From Xylogone sp. PMI_703 (Eukaryota > Ascomycota > Leotiomycetes): a stretch of DNA of 64,000 nucleotides. The stretch spans positions 372,001 to 436,000 of the forward strand of contig JAJTUQ010000006.1 of NCBI GenBank assembly GCA_021399445.1, read 5' to 3'. A model generated the notes under the pieces. The model was not told the DNA's origin. It saw nothing but the letters and a program-made list of their open reading frames with translations, and made no database searches. Of this stretch, positions 46,318 to 59,400 are shown piece by piece; the stretch's first letter is position 1; the number at the start of each line of letters is the position of its first letter. Position numbers and translations under genes: made by a program.

Positions 46318-47030
46318 CGCTCCTATTTTCAGGCCGTATATTTTACAGTTCTGGAAGGGGACGGGATGATATTCCATGATGACGATATCGTGGCGTTGGC
46401 CTAACTATATGCAGTTCGGCGCAAACAATGGCTCAATGATCCTCGCTATGCCTTAAAGATATAGAAAATTTCGAGTTCGAAGCACCGATGATACGAAGTA
46501 TTGATCCGCAGACTTATTCTTCAAATATTACCCTGATAAGACAAGATTCAAGTCTACGATTGATGGTTCTTCTTTAGTATACCACTTAAGATACACTTGT
46601 TTCATCCGAATTGATGCTGCAGCTCTCACGTTGATAGTAGTAGGCAGGGGTTAAATCAGTGTATACTGGAGATAGCTATATGAACTCGAGCTTTTCTATC
46701 TAAGTAATGAGTGTATGGAACGCTGAGTATAGAAATTGTACAAGCTAATTGAGGGATTGTAAGAATGTAATGACCAGCGAAGTTGTCCGGAAAACAGAGG
46801 GCTGAGGGATTTAGTGATCACCAAGACGAGCGAGGCACTCATGACCAGAGCTACACGCACAACAGCGGCCTAGGTGTAATGTGATTCATTATTGTATTCT
46901 TAGTAATACTTTGGCATATTGTTTTTGCCGTAACAGGGGTAAATGTTCTTGGAATATTTCTCAGGACTAGCCGTTCTAAACCAATTTCGCGCACAATTTG
47001 CAAAATTGGTCGGAAATGGAGCTTGACTCG

Positions 47031-47096
47031 CGATTGGTTGGTGTGTACGAGAGCGATTGGCTGCTGTTTACGAGGGCGATTGGTTTGCATAACTTC
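47031..47096. repeat. Tandem repeat, ~23-bp units, array 2
   Basis: Three units of GATTGG[CT]TG...TACGAG[AG]GC similar to array 1 at 41563-41655 and in the same orientation. Probably derived from the same mobile element. Confidence 0.8.
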
Positions 47097-47107
47097 GGCC
47101 AGGCAAA

Positions 47108-47132
47108 TATACTCGTACTTCGTACGAGTATA
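47108..47132. repeat. Perfect 11-bp inverted repeat (hairpin)
   Basis: Arms TATACTCGTAC and GTACGAGTATA flank a TTC loop. It follows tandem array 2 by 12 bp and could be an element end or a regulatory palindrome. Confidence 0.8.
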
Positions 47133-50100
47133 CCGACAGCGGTTTTGTAAAAGTTGAAGCCAAGTTACTATTATTTCCTAGCGCCTCTTTGTTAGTTACT
47201 GCTGATTAATTACAATGCAGTCAGCCGGGAAAGTTTTCTCCATGCTACGGAGACACGGTGCTGTTTTCAGCAAATGTACTATCCAAAGTCTTGGCAAGCT
47301 AACTAGATGGACCACGAAAAGTGTATTCTAGTCCTTGCGTCTCTACATAAAGAAAATCATCTAATAAGAAGATGTGGTAAGATAATTATGGACTTTAACA
47401 ACCTGGAGTCGTTAACTATATCATTTGTAAAAAACTCACGCTGTCTAATGCTGCAAGGATCATGTCGACATGTGGTGAACTACAGAATGGTCGAACATTG
47501 GTGTTAGCTAGTAGTCGATGTGACGAGGATCTGAACATATACCGTCGTTCTAATCGGTACTTAACATATATTTCAGAACGAACTACTCGCTATTGCTCGT
47601 CTGTCTACTGGTTTTCCTGTCGCTGTCTACGTCACTGGTTGCTTGGCTAAAGGATATACAGTACCAATTTGAACAGTGATGGGATTATATTCAGTATACA
47701 CAACTGCAATTGAATAAGTTGACTTTCCAATCAAATAAGGGTTGTTAGCAACACAGATTGGCCTACTTTCCACGACTGCAGGTATTCTCATGTTAGGGGA
47801 CCTATGACAAACCCTACCACACTGACCATGGCCCGAGATCAGAAACTGAGTGAGGATAATGAAGCACAGGCACCAGCGTTGTCTACGTCTCTGACCAAAC
47901 TTATTTTTGCCTTAAGAAATCTCTAGTGATTCTCTGCCTTCTTCCTCATCAAATTCGTGTCCTGTCTTCTGATGCATCATGCCAGCTTGATATGAGAAAA
48001 CTCGAGGACGCTGCCACGTCTAAACATTTAATGAGGGCTAGTCTATTTTCTTGTTGTCGCCTCACGTGGTACGATGAATAGTACGAATATTAACCTTTTA
48101 GTCCTCGTTAATACTGCTCAAATATATGGTATGTGGATGCATATCGATGGTACCTATAGTGCCTCGTCGCTTTAAGTTACACTAGGTAGCATCTTGTCGA
48201 AAGCCTTACACGAGCAGACAGAATAGCCTGGGATGCACACAAATAGTTGTTCCAGACATATGGATGTGGCATCTGAGTTAAATAAACTCCTAAAGTGGCT
48301 GAAATCAGCAAACTGAATTGACAACAATACCTTGGTAAGCCATATTACTGCTGAAGATCGCAAAAAAGGGCATTCATCTATCTCTTATCACCTCAATACC
48401 GACATTCGCATTAGAATATAGTTGAATTAAATATTACAAACAAGGCACACAAGTTTTTAACTCGTGATCAAGTCAATCAGTTCATGACTTATGGTTGGAT
48501 TAAAATATCAGTGGTATTTTATAAAGAAATAGGCGGATGAATAAATAACATTTATGGATTTGCTTTGGATACAACAAGAATGACAAAAGCAACATAGGTT
48601 CAAAAGAAAGTCAATACACTCTCCCACTCCTCCATTGACGTGGGAGATTTTACAACGAATTTTATAGGGAGCAATCCGCCAACTGACCAGTGGTAAGGAT
48701 AGATTGGACTCAGCTTCAAAGTTAGGATCGGACTCCTTATTGTAAACTTTGGCAGTGAATCATCCAGGGGCAAGATTGTGCCTCCGCGAAACCTCAATAA
48801 CTGCCATGGTAATGGCGATTTCATTATACAGTACCTGGAGCCGCCTGAACGGGGACATCTTGTGATACCACTCCTTAGCGACATTGCTGGGAATGGAGGT
48901 GCATTGGTATTGGTACATAGCAAAACAGGAGCGGATTGACATATGCAACCGTATGAGAAGGTTGGAAAAGAGACTGGCTGGATATGGGGGCCACAGGTGG
49001 TCCCGGCGCTGAGGTTCACAAAGAGCTAGTGAAAGAATTTGGTGCATACTCCGAGGAATAGACCTGTGAAGGAATTTTATCTTGGAGTCCATCGATGCAC
49101 AACACATAATTCAGCTTTGTCCTTCTCAGCTGTCTTCTTTACTCGTAACGACAAACAACTATTGTCTTTTATGTCGCTCATTGGATATTTCTAAGCCTTA
49201 TTCGTGCATTTCTCTCTCTTTGGCATCTTAACTAACTGTGTCTAGCTCTTAGACGGAGTACTCGGTCGTTAGCCACAACTCGAAACTCGATCACAGCTGT
49301 ATTGGGGCGCAAACCGAATCCTTCTCCTACCCGTATTCAGGAAACATAACCAAGGCAATGAATCTCCTAACTATGAGACTATGACATCACTTAGAGCTTG
49401 TTTGCAAACTTTCATCCCGAAATATTTGCCGGTATCGGGAATAAAGAAGTGAGGACAAAGACCGTTGGGATGGAACAACCCTGCACCAGAAATTTCGTGC
49501 TAGAGCAATGTCTTTGTGCTTCCGCACGTATAATACGTCGTCTCATGTGCCACTAAATCCATGTGCCATCTACCACGAATTGGAATTGATTCCGGTGTGA
49601 CGGATATCTTAGCTTTGGTTCCACCCGCCAACAGATCGCCACCTAAGTACATAGAGAATACCACTCTCCGAAAAAGGTCACCGAGAATATTTTGGCCCCC
49701 TCCGCACCGGCAATAGTAAGGAGATGTGGGGTATTTCAACAGTACCTCTACCGGGTGGTAACCCAGTTAGACAAAGAATTGATGTGGCCTTAAACAATTA
49801 TGGGCCCCGGGACTTGAAGCAACTCATCCGTACGGATCTATCCCTTAGTCTGGAGTAAGATGATCTGGGACATGCCTGAGCCTCCTTCTTTATCATATCC
49901 TAGTTTCCACGGTAGCCGTTTTGTACCTCCCTCTATCCATACTATTGCCTTGTCACGTTTGGTATGCTGCGGTGAATGAATCCTACCATACTTTTTTTTT
50001 TCTTTTCACTTACCGCCTTTTGCTTCTGGACGCCCAGTCATGGGTCAAAATAAAGCCGTATTGCGGCAACCGTTACACTGAAATCAAGGATTCGTATGAC

Positions 50101-50990
50101 AGTCTTCCAGAGATCATATACCCTTGTCTATTTCATAGTCTTTGGCTTCCACGTGGATGGATGTCAAGGGAACTAAACCCATTCTCATGTTACACGTACT
50201 CCATGATAAACCATAGAAGGCAGCGGTAAAGCTTAGGCGCCAAAGGACCTTGCCTTCCCAAGCGCTCAAGAAATCGTCAAAAGAATAACAGCAATTCAAT
50301 ACCAGTCGGTTCAATATAGCTAAGGTGCTGTGGACATTTTGATATTTAAATTACTGGCGAGGAACACGGCTGGAAACAAACGCCTCGAAACACCTCTTAG
50401 GATGAGTAGGTGGGGCCGGTATGATCTCTTTGTTAGCCTTGGACAATAGGTACCCAACTCTCACAAAAACAAGTTCAATTGCACTAGTCAGCTAGTCCTA
50501 CGGGAATGTACGACGGTTGGTCCGACTTGTGTAGAATTTACAAGGCACTCATTGCTTTACAGATCACCCGAACCAATTTTCGGCGCCCCACACCAGAATC
50601 ATATCGTGAAATGGCACAGTGAGATTCAGCAACTCTATACTAGGGTTGAGTTAATGCTTCACACCCATTTATGATCCTGTGACCGTTGATAGCCAAAGAC
50701 TAGTTGGATTTTTCACGATGGATACTAGGTGAAACAATGAGTGGATGGCCAACTGGAGCTAGGTCTTTGTCCGGCGACTTGGAAGGAATAGCTTCTCATA
50801 CTCTATATCACAATTCCTTTGTCAATACTGTTATGTATTGGGTGAATATGAGGCATTTAAGTAGCCAGAACCCATAGCACATACCCAACTTCAGGAAGCA
50901 TGAGTATATCCAGATGAAACTCAAGTGTCTAGGATGGCACGCATATAGTCCAATACTGACCCACGTATCCGATACAATCTCCGCTTAGAA

Positions 50991-51564
50991 ATGTGGTTAA
51001 TGGATTTACAAGGAGATACTAGAATCGTCGAAAGTGCAAGAGTAGTAGTTCATACTCTCGGTCAACTTGGTCCTCGAACCCCAATGAGTGACAACCATTG
51101 GTCAATATACTTGATCCTTGCTGACAACAAGGGATCTGTGAGAGTCAATATGCGGGCTGAATTCGATGACCCTCAAGGCATACTTGACTGGGAACCATCG
51201 CTACCGTTTACACTACCATATTCTGCTTTAAATTACTGGGACTATCAACTTCGTGAAGGTATCTCAGTTGGATGGATCTATCGATTGCTAATATCTAATG
51301 GTCGTGATCAATACCGATTCTCTGGAGGCGGTTATGGGTGTCGTTATTGGGTGTATGTTGAAGCTTTATCCGAGTTTTCAGATGAAGAGGCGTATTAACA
51401 GGAGGCTTATACATTATAGGTACACAATCATCAGTGATTTTTCAGCACAAGGATGCTTGAAATCTACAAATGCTGGTGAAGATTTGTGGCCAAAGCTGCT
51501 CTATCGGTATTCTGTCTCTGGAGAAATACGAGATTTACCAATGGTTTATGGAGAATTCCAGTGA
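50991..51564 (+). CDS. DUF7770 domain protein
   Basis: Two exons: 50991-51352 and 51420-51564, giving 168 residues. The GT-AG intron was set to join RYWV to YTIISDFSAQGCLK, which restores the usual end of the family. The pattern of DUF7770 is clear: VVVHTLGQLGPRTPMSDNHW, then SVRVNMRAEFDDPQG (about 55-70), then NGRDQYRFSGGGYGCRYWVY with the conserved Gly-Gly-Gly-x-Gly-Cys-Arg-Tyr-Trp core, and LWPKLLYRYS near the end. DUF7770 proteins are short, fungal, and of unknown function; they are common in variable and subtelomeric-like regions. No signal peptide is seen. The ATG is the first in frame. An alternative donor further downstream was rejected because it keeps an in-frame TAA. Confidence 0.85.
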
Positions 51565-53252
51565 CAATAGATTCGTGGATACTGAAGACATTGAACACTT
51601 TCCGCTTGAAGGAGGCTTTAATATTTGTATATATTTCAATATTCTGCTATAATTAGCTATACATAAGGTGTTGGCTCCCGCAACCGTAAATTTATATATA
51701 TTGCAGGCACAATGAATCAGCTATAGAGTTGGATATTAAAGGATACAATTACTACCAACTATACTAGCCGAACAAACATTTGTATCCTTTAATTGAACTC
51801 GGGCACCTGCCGTTGAAAGTGTTGTGTATAGCCGAGTGTGGATCATAGAGACGGACCAATTATATCACATACCTGGTATGCCATTGTGACTGAGAAGAGT
51901 GTAAAGGACTGGAGAGACCATATTGAGTCATCTGCTACAGCCCCCATCTTCGGGTTATCAACGGCTTCGAGAAAACAGCAAGCTGCAGCCCAACGACGAC
52001 GGCGTGATGACAACGGCAGATGTGACAACTTCAAGATCTTTCATCTACAGCCGGCCCCACTTTCCGGGCTTCCGGCCACAAGATCTGCAAGCTTTAGAAG
52101 TTTGACGGTCACACGTCGTGATAGCTCTTGTGGGGATGGAAACAATGAAGTGGGAATGGGGAGGCTACACAGAAAGCCCACCAGTGCGAATGATAAAGGA
52201 CAAATTAGCTCCGGCTTCTTTCCGTGAAAGGATGCCGCCCGGGGAAGGTACCCGGATAAGTCTAAACCACGGTACTAAAAAGCCCAAAAGTCACAAACCA
52301 GGCGATCGGATTGGCCTGGCCCAGGTATCTCTAGGCTGTGACACGAGATGAAGGGACCTCCCCGTTGAAGCCCAGTGGGGGGCTCATCAGTATCTTTGCC
52401 GCGACTTCAAACCGCCCCCATTCTTGATTTCTTGCTGTATCTGTTTACAATTTATAACAAATCAAATTCAGACAAGCTTTGTTGGACCGATGTAAAAGAG
52501 ATGTAGAGATTTTTGCCACGCCACCCATGCCTTTATCTTGTCACAAACCCAAGTGCTTAAATCTGTATATCTAATTTAGACCCTTAAGTTGAAATTTAGA
52601 TTTGCCGAATAAAAGCTTGTCTGGTATATCTGAGATAATACATGTTTAAATAAGGTAGACTAAGCAAAAGAAGAAAAGTTAAACACATGTTGACTTCTAC
52701 CTCCTGGTAAGTCATTGAGCAATTATTGATTGATCATATAATCTAAATGATGAGTACGTCCAGTTGGGCCTTTCCAGGACGGCCGGGAAGTATCAGGCTT
52801 GCTTAGATAATGATTACTACAGTTTGTACATGGCATATTCAGCCTGTGGAAAATTAATTAAGCTTATCATAGGATTTACTTATTGCATATTGTATTTGAA
52901 GCTGGGTTGTTGAGGCGTGACGGGATGCAAAATGCTACCATTATATTCACAGCCGTGGTCAGCCTCTTTGAGAATATGAGAGACCGAAGCATGCCTGACT
53001 ACCCGGTCCGGAGGATTTGTTCTACAGACCGGCACATACATTACAGCCGATGCGCGGGGTTGACGATTGTGTTACAGGTAAGCCGTAAGAGACCTCTCTG
53101 AATAGGTTAACGTCTGCATTCGTAGTAATAAGCTTATTATTTGTTTTACGAAATGCTGGGTATTAATTTATGCGCACATGCATTCCTTAATCCGCTTAGC
53201 TAATTCATATTTTAGCTAATCATTGCAGTAGATATCATACAAATGCAGCTCA
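51565..53252. other. Intergenic region
   Basis: Several frames of 60-130 codons (51838-52351 plus) overlap each other in different phases and do not resemble a known family. Segment 52400-53250 is AT-rich. No gene is supported. Confidence 0.45.
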
Positions 53253-55883
53253 TCAAGCCTCATTCCAATCGCTTATCAAGCCAGACCACCCAGTGCCGTT
53301 AAAGATATTTTCAAACTCCGAAAAGTCATTATCAAGAAGCATAGTCAATTCATCTGTCGGTTTGTAGAAGATTCCGCTTCCGTCACCATCCGGTGAAAAA
53401 TATTGGTCACCTACGCTCTCTCCTCGGCCAGCCACATCGCTGCTTTGCGTATCACCCTGCTGCGGACGCCTTGGGAGATTTACTTCGTTCTCTCTTTCTG
53501 CTGCCATCTCTTGTAGCCTAACCTCTAGTCGTTGATACGACTGCAGGTAGCGGGATGCCAGAGGATGGAGATGGCTCCCAACTTCTTCCAGCAAGCCTTT
53601 ACCATCAATGATGGCTTGATCAACGTCAATCGAATCGGGTAACCTTGCATCTTCTTTCCTTTGTGGATCCAACATTTTGAATGCCAACATGACTCCAAGA
53701 GCAGCAAATATAACTGATTCTGATTAGTGATTGGGCATTTTTAATCGAATACTGAGGTTGAACATACAGTGTGAATGGTGCCACCAGTAATGGAAGAAGC
53801 GTTTTTCATGCAATAACCGTACCTGACAGACTGTTTCATGTGCCGCTATAATACACCTTCGCACAGAGCAATGCATTACTTCGCGCTGGAAATCGTCCTT
53901 AACGAAGCATGTCACATATATCAGAAGGATCTGACGATGCAGCAAAAGACGTGCGTTAAGGAACCTAAGAAGTCTTAGCCATCATATCATGCAAAATATC
54001 CAGCCACAAGCTTCATACCGCATGAATAATGTACTCCGTTGCCTCTCAAAGTGCCACTCTGGAAGCTGGGAGTTAGATCTGAGATGAGGTGGCAGCCTTT
54101 TTTGCCAGGCTACGAGATCCCCATCAAGCTCGGTGGACAAAGAGAGAATCTTAGGAATATCTGTTAATTTTTGTTTGGAGAGGTCCACCTGGCCGCCGCT
54201 ATATAATGTATCCCTAATTCGATCTATTAATCGACATAAGGGTATGACTTGTAACAGAAAATCAAGTTTAGATGGGGTATCCGGTGGCTGAACGGGTGGA
54301 TTATTTTTATCATTCGTAAGGTACTCATCATCAATAATTATAGGCAATCCAACTTTGATATTCGAATCATCATGAATAGTCGGAGGACGGCCAACCTTCA
54401 TACTTAAGATTCTGTCGATAACAAAACAACCCCACCAGACTCGTTTTCTTATCTCCTGTTCTATGATCTCTGGCGTGAAGCCGGTTGGATCAAGATGAAG
54501 CCCAAGACCCTGAGCCATACGAATAGCGAGCCCAACAACTGTCCAACAAGTGTTAAGATCCAGGGATCCATGCAGATATTGGCCCATGAGAAGTAATGCC
54601 TGGACTAATTCAATCCGGCTCGGTTGAAGGAGGCCTGAAAACACAAGTGCTTTTGCCCTCTTGAAGAATCGAATTCTGTCTATCGGCACTCGCCCAAGCG
54701 CCTTTGCATGGTCACTACCGAAACAGAACACCATATTGATAAGCCCAAACCAGCCAAGGTTATCTTCAGTAGCTGCTTCGCCGCCAAACTCTTCACTGAG
54801 CCAAAGCCGCTCGTATCTCTGACGAAATGATGGCTCGTGCAAATACGGATTTAAGGGATGTCGATATGCGAAGTACGCATCTACGAGCTTATCCGCCACA
54901 AATCTATGAGGTAGGCCAAATTCATCATCGTTTCCACGATTTAGTGCAATTCCGGAGTACATGTGTGTCGACGGCGTGGACATAGCCAAGGAGGTGTCTA
55001 CTGAAGCAGGCCCTCGCTTTGGCTGGGTGTCCGATTGTCCCTTGGATGTATCCGCTGGTGAACATACTTTAGTCATAAAATCAAATGTAGATGACTCTCC
55101 AAAGTACTCTGTCGAATTCTGTACGCCGTGAGTCGGGTTTATCTCTTCAGACATAGTTGGAAGGTTTGCTGGGGTTCTCCCTTCACATTCAATAGTGTCG
55201 TCGGGGGATCCGGATGAAGGATTTGGTCTATCAGATCCAAGTGTTGAGAGCCTCCGAGCCTGGGGCAACTCTGGATTCTGAGCAAAGCCATCGTTTGGTA
55301 AAGGAGAAGCAAACTGCGGATAGGTCCTGGATGAAGCCAGCGTCGGGGTGGGATTGCTGGTCACAGATCCTGGGAACGGGGTGTGAACTGAGGGAGATGC
55401 ATGCACATCATCTGGAAGAGAAGAATTATATCTGTACATACATTTAGCACGTTGAAGTAGATGATGAACAACAACCTAAAATCTGCACTCACGTGTCTTG
55501 ACTGAGCCGATTTTGTGCGGCAAGCTGACGCTCCAAGACGATGTTTCGAGCTTTCAGGCCATCAACATATCTATACGAGATAAAACCATCAGTCCAGGAT
55601 TCATATGGATGCGCACAGATGGGGGATATAGTATTGGAAATATGGAGAGCTCTTACTCTTGAGTAAAAGTGGCGCGTGGTTTCTGTGCAGAATAGACACA
55701 TGGGATCCGGCGCAATCCACATGGCCCGCATGATGGACGCTCTCCATCACATCGATTCTTCTTCGATCGACACTGATCACAGGCGTACCCAATCCGGCGG
55801 CGTTTAGGTTTCTGCTGCTGCTGCTGTTGCTGCTCTTGCTCGGAAGCGTCAGCGATAGAAGCGCGCGCACTAGCCGGCGACAT
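53253..55883 (-). CDS. Zn2Cys6 transcription factor with Fungal_trans domain
   Basis: Five exons on the minus strand: 55657-55883, 55493-55570, 54019-55431, 53768-53964 and 53253-53713, giving 791 residues. All introns are GT-AG. The cluster YACDQCRSKKNRCDGERPSC and GPCGLRRIPC has correct C-x2-C-x6-C-x5-C-x2-C-x6-C spacing (about 33-60). It is preceded by a polyGln tract encoded by a CTG/CAG repeat (55811-55836), and followed by a coiled-coil linker (YVDGLKARNIVLERQLAAQN) typical of a dimer interface. The middle-homology domain contains DAYFAYRHPLNPYLHEPSF, AIRMAQGLGLHLDPTG and KRVWWGCFVIDRILSMKVGRP, the standard Fungal_trans pattern. It is probably a nuclear activator or repressor. Divergent from another Zn2Cys6 gene at 57171. 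Confidence 0.92.
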
Positions 55884-57170
55884 CGAATCCTGAGTAAGAA
55901 TCAGGTGCTTCCGGTCAATGAAACAGCAATAATGGAACCATTCGCGCTCCTCCCGGGGACAAGCTGGATACCTGCGTACGGAACCGGGGTGGAATGGGGT
56001 GATAGAGAGAGTAATATGGCGGGAGGAAAATCGAAGCCGAAGGTTTGGAGCTCCGGAGAGGCCTAAGCCCGGAGTAATCTGCCGGTCCCGGGCGGGGAGA
56101 TAAGGTCGATGCGCATACCCCAGTTGAAGACCAAATCAACTTGTATTCAACAGAAAACCTTGTGCGCTTCTCAAGCTTTCATAAGAATGGTTTGGAATAG
56201 AGTGGCTGTAGTTTTAGAGGAAAGTATCTGCACCAACTAGGCCTGTGGTTGCTGCCGATATTGAGGAGCTCGAGTGGAAGGTATGAGCTCTACGGAGGTA
56301 GGCATTGCATTGGACCATAGCGTAGCAATTTGATTACAGAGCATCAATTGATCGGAGGCGGTGGAGGTAAAGTTGAGCCATTTGGGTTCTTCCCCGACGT
56401 CTAGATCTTTCTGGCCAATTGACAGCCTTGCAGGATACTGCACTTACAGGGTTGAGAAGCCATCGCTGACAAGATCGACTGAGCAATGCCGTACAATGAG
56501 GAACAACATGAATTGCAGTTGCTTCTGAGGTGCAAGATTTGCCTTCCAACCAAAATCTCGGGCTTGGCTTTAATGCTCGATGGAGCTCCATATGCACGTA
56601 CGACAAAGCTGGGAAGGGCACCAGGGAAAATCCTAGCTGTACAGTAACAGAAGCCGTAACCTACGGTACCGTATCGAAGCCTTATTCTCGACTGGAAGGG
56701 AGGTAAGCTTCTTGTACCCGCAAGTGATTAGTCGCATATTGTGTGGTACGTTATGTACCGTATTAGACTTTAGGTCGCAACGGTCAGCCTGGAGAGCCGC
56801 CAGATTCCGGGGTGCTGGAACCGTTCAGTATTGTCGGACATTTGGATTTGCCCGAAGCTAGTACACCTTTATTTCGAGCAACGAACATAATGGCTAGTAG
56901 TAACAAACTCAACTGGTCTGGCTAGAGGGATATTGTACTGACTGTGTGTTAATATCGAATTACAAAGATAATCCAGCTTTACTTACTGAAGTAATTACAA
57001 GCAACTATTCCGGTAGGTGCGTTCCATGGAAATACGTATGGTGTGCACATATGCGCGCTAGACCGTATTTGAAGTAGTCCCGATCGAACCTCATTTCGAC
57101 CGAATCTCCGCTCATGATGACAGGTTAGCAGACCACGTAAAAAGGTCTGGTGTAATGAAGCCCAACATCG
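55884..57170. other. Head-to-head promoter region of two Zn2Cys6 genes
   Basis: No gene supported. The 1.29 kb region is shared by the promoters of two divergent transcription factors. Short frames on both strands have no recognisable content. Confidence 0.55.
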
Positions 57171-59400
57171 ATGGAGGATATCACGCAGCCTGATACTTCC
57201 TCTACCCCCGGTGCCCATTCCATAGGATCACAAGAAGCTACTACTGCGCCGTTGGCTTGGGCTTCAACACAGGCGTCGCAACAGTCAACCACACACAATC
57301 GTTCCTGTAATACCTGCAAGGAGAGGAAAGTCAAATGCGACAAGACATTCCCGTGCTCTGCATGCTGTAAAAGTAACAGACGTTGCAGATATGATAATGC
57401 AGAAAACATTTCTAGTCATAGAGCCAAGTCTCAATATCGCGAATTGCGCAAGCGACTAGCTGAATTGGAAGCCACAGTGGAGAAGATAAAACCCCGTGGT
57501 CCAGAATCTGGAGATCAAGATGTCTGCGACCAGTTCGGGGAGCTGATAATTGATGATCAAGGCAAAAGCCGTTACTTTAATGGCAGTTTCTGGACGTCCT
57601 TGTCTTCAGAGGTGATATGCTATTTCCTTTTAAGCCACTGCAAACCCCATGAAGTTTAGTCCTTGCAGCTTCTATCAATACTAATTAGTAATCCAGGTCC
57701 AAAGTCTCCAACTAGCCCTTGACAACGATGTTGACTCGTCCGATAATCTCTCTTCTAAATCTTCGGCCCCAGATTTATCAAATGGCATGTTGTTTAGTTT
57801 CAGCTCCTTTGCCGTCGACCTACGGCGCCAACATCCGCCACCTTCAATTATGGACCAGCTATGGAATATATTCATTCATAACTTCGACCCTATGGTTAAA
57901 GTTGTCCACAAACCTACTATGTCGGTCCTAATTCTTAGTGCAATAGCTGACATAAGTCACGTCACAAAAGATCTAGAAGCAGTGATGTTCGCCATTTACT
58001 ACGCCGCATTAATCACCTTAGAACCTAAGGACATCCGGAATCTATTTCAGACCGAACCCTCTAGGGTGATCTCCCAGTACCGGTTTTTGGCTGAGCAAGC
58101 ACTGGCTCAAGCAGAAGTCATACAGTCACAAGATATTTTGACCTTTGAGGCTTTCCTGATATATCTCAATTGTCAACTTTGCTTTCGGAAACATGATGAT
58201 ACTCGCTCCGTGTGGAGGTTAACTGGGCTAGCTGTCCGCATTGCTCAGGCTCTTGGTCTTCATCGTGACGGGGCTAAGTTTGGCTTACGCCCATTCGATA
58301 TCGAAATGCGCCGGCGCTTATGGTGGCAAGTGCTAATACTAGATATTCGCGCAGCGGATGATCATGGCTGTGATCCAACAATAATACATGACACTTACGA
58401 CACAAAATTACCATCAAACTGTGATGATGAGGAGATTAGCCCAGAATCCACCGAAATACCTCTCTCGCGTGATGGGCATACGGATATGACCTTCAACCTA
58501 CTTAGATGCGAGATGAATATACTTATATGTCGTATGATGCGGGTTGGAGCGGAAGACGAGAAGATGTCGAAGCAGTCGAGACTGAAAATCCAAGTGGAAA
58601 TTTTTGAGAGCTGGAATAAGAAGCTCCAAGAGAAATACGTACGACCATTCCACTCGAACATGAAGCCGATTGAAGTTGTGACAATCACTCTATGCAAATT
58701 AATCATGGCAAAGTTATGGATTGTCATCTATCATCCGCTACATGTTGGGAGTGACCGAGACACATTATTATCGGAAAAGACGCGGGATGCACTTTTTGTG
58801 ACCAGTCTGAAATATCTCCAACATTGTTTGAAGATCGAGGAGGATACTGTGACATCAAAGTTCAATTGGTTCTACAAAGGCTACTTCCCATGGCATGCTG
58901 TGATGTACGTCTTGACAGAGATGTGTTACTCCAACCGCAAACTTCCAGACGTGGAACGAGCGTGGATGTTACTCAATAAATTCGTGAATCAACGGCCCCC
59001 TGAAGCTCAGCTCACCTTGGATAGCAAGGTACATGTGTGGCAACTGCTTGAGCATCTGATGGCTAAGGTATCGACAAAATGCGAGTTGTCCACAGGCCAA
59101 GATGTTGGTCCACCAAAAGTACAGCAACCACCTCTGAATCCAATAAACCCAATGCCCGAGGTACAATCGGACATAAACGTGCCGCAATCGGAAGCGGAAT
59201 GGAATCAGCTGCATCGGACGCTATCAATTGAAGAGCAAGCGCGGTATTTAAGTTCCTCTAATCTGTCAATTCTGCTAGATAATATTGCTCCTATTGAAAG
59301 GCCGCAATGGGGTAATTTCGATAACATATGGCAAGAGTTTAGTGGAGGTGCTAATGGGGATGATGACCCAATAGGACTCAGATTTGATAATTTCATGTAG
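57171..59400 (+). CDS. Zn2Cys6 transcription factor with Fungal_trans domain
   Basis: Two exons: 57171-57611 and 57697-59400, giving 714 residues; the 85-bp intron is GT-AG. The zinc cluster is SCNTCKERKVKCDKTFPCSA followed by CCKSNRRCRYD (about 45-75), with the C-x2-C-x6-C-x5-C-x2-C-x6-C spacing. It is followed by a coiled coil (YRELRKRLAELEATVEKIK). The Fungal_trans region contains FIHNFDPMVKVVHKPTM, LIYLNCQLCF, GLAVRIAQALGLHRDG and MRRRLWWQVLILDIRAADDH. The start ATG at 57171 is followed by a Ser/Thr-rich leader. It is a nuclear regulator of unknown targets, and the P450 remnant and sugar porter downstream are possible former targets. No defect seen. Confidence 0.92.

Larger units (their letters stand above)
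46215..50990. other. Gene-poor, AT-rich region
   Basis: No gene could be supported over 4.8 kb. Minus-strand frames at 48600-49107 and 49500-49739 look somewhat protein-like (for example HKMSPFRRLQVLYNEIAI and RGRWHMDLVAHE), but lack a shared phase, start context or known domain; they may be remnants. A second array of the 41.6-kb tandem repeat (47031-47096) and a perfect short palindrome (47108-47132) lie here. The last kilobase includes the DUF7770 promoter. Confidence 0.45.

Noticed and set aside
48600..49107. Two overlapping minus-strand frames of 115 and 139 residues
   Set aside because: They look partly protein-like, but they overlap in different phases, match no known family and have no splice structure I could support.
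49500..49739. 79-residue minus-strand frame
   Set aside because: Short, unsupported by context and without a recognised domain.
51838..52351. Overlapping plus-strand frames of 60-129 codons
   Set aside because: Competing phases, low-complexity Arg/Gln runs, no recognised family.
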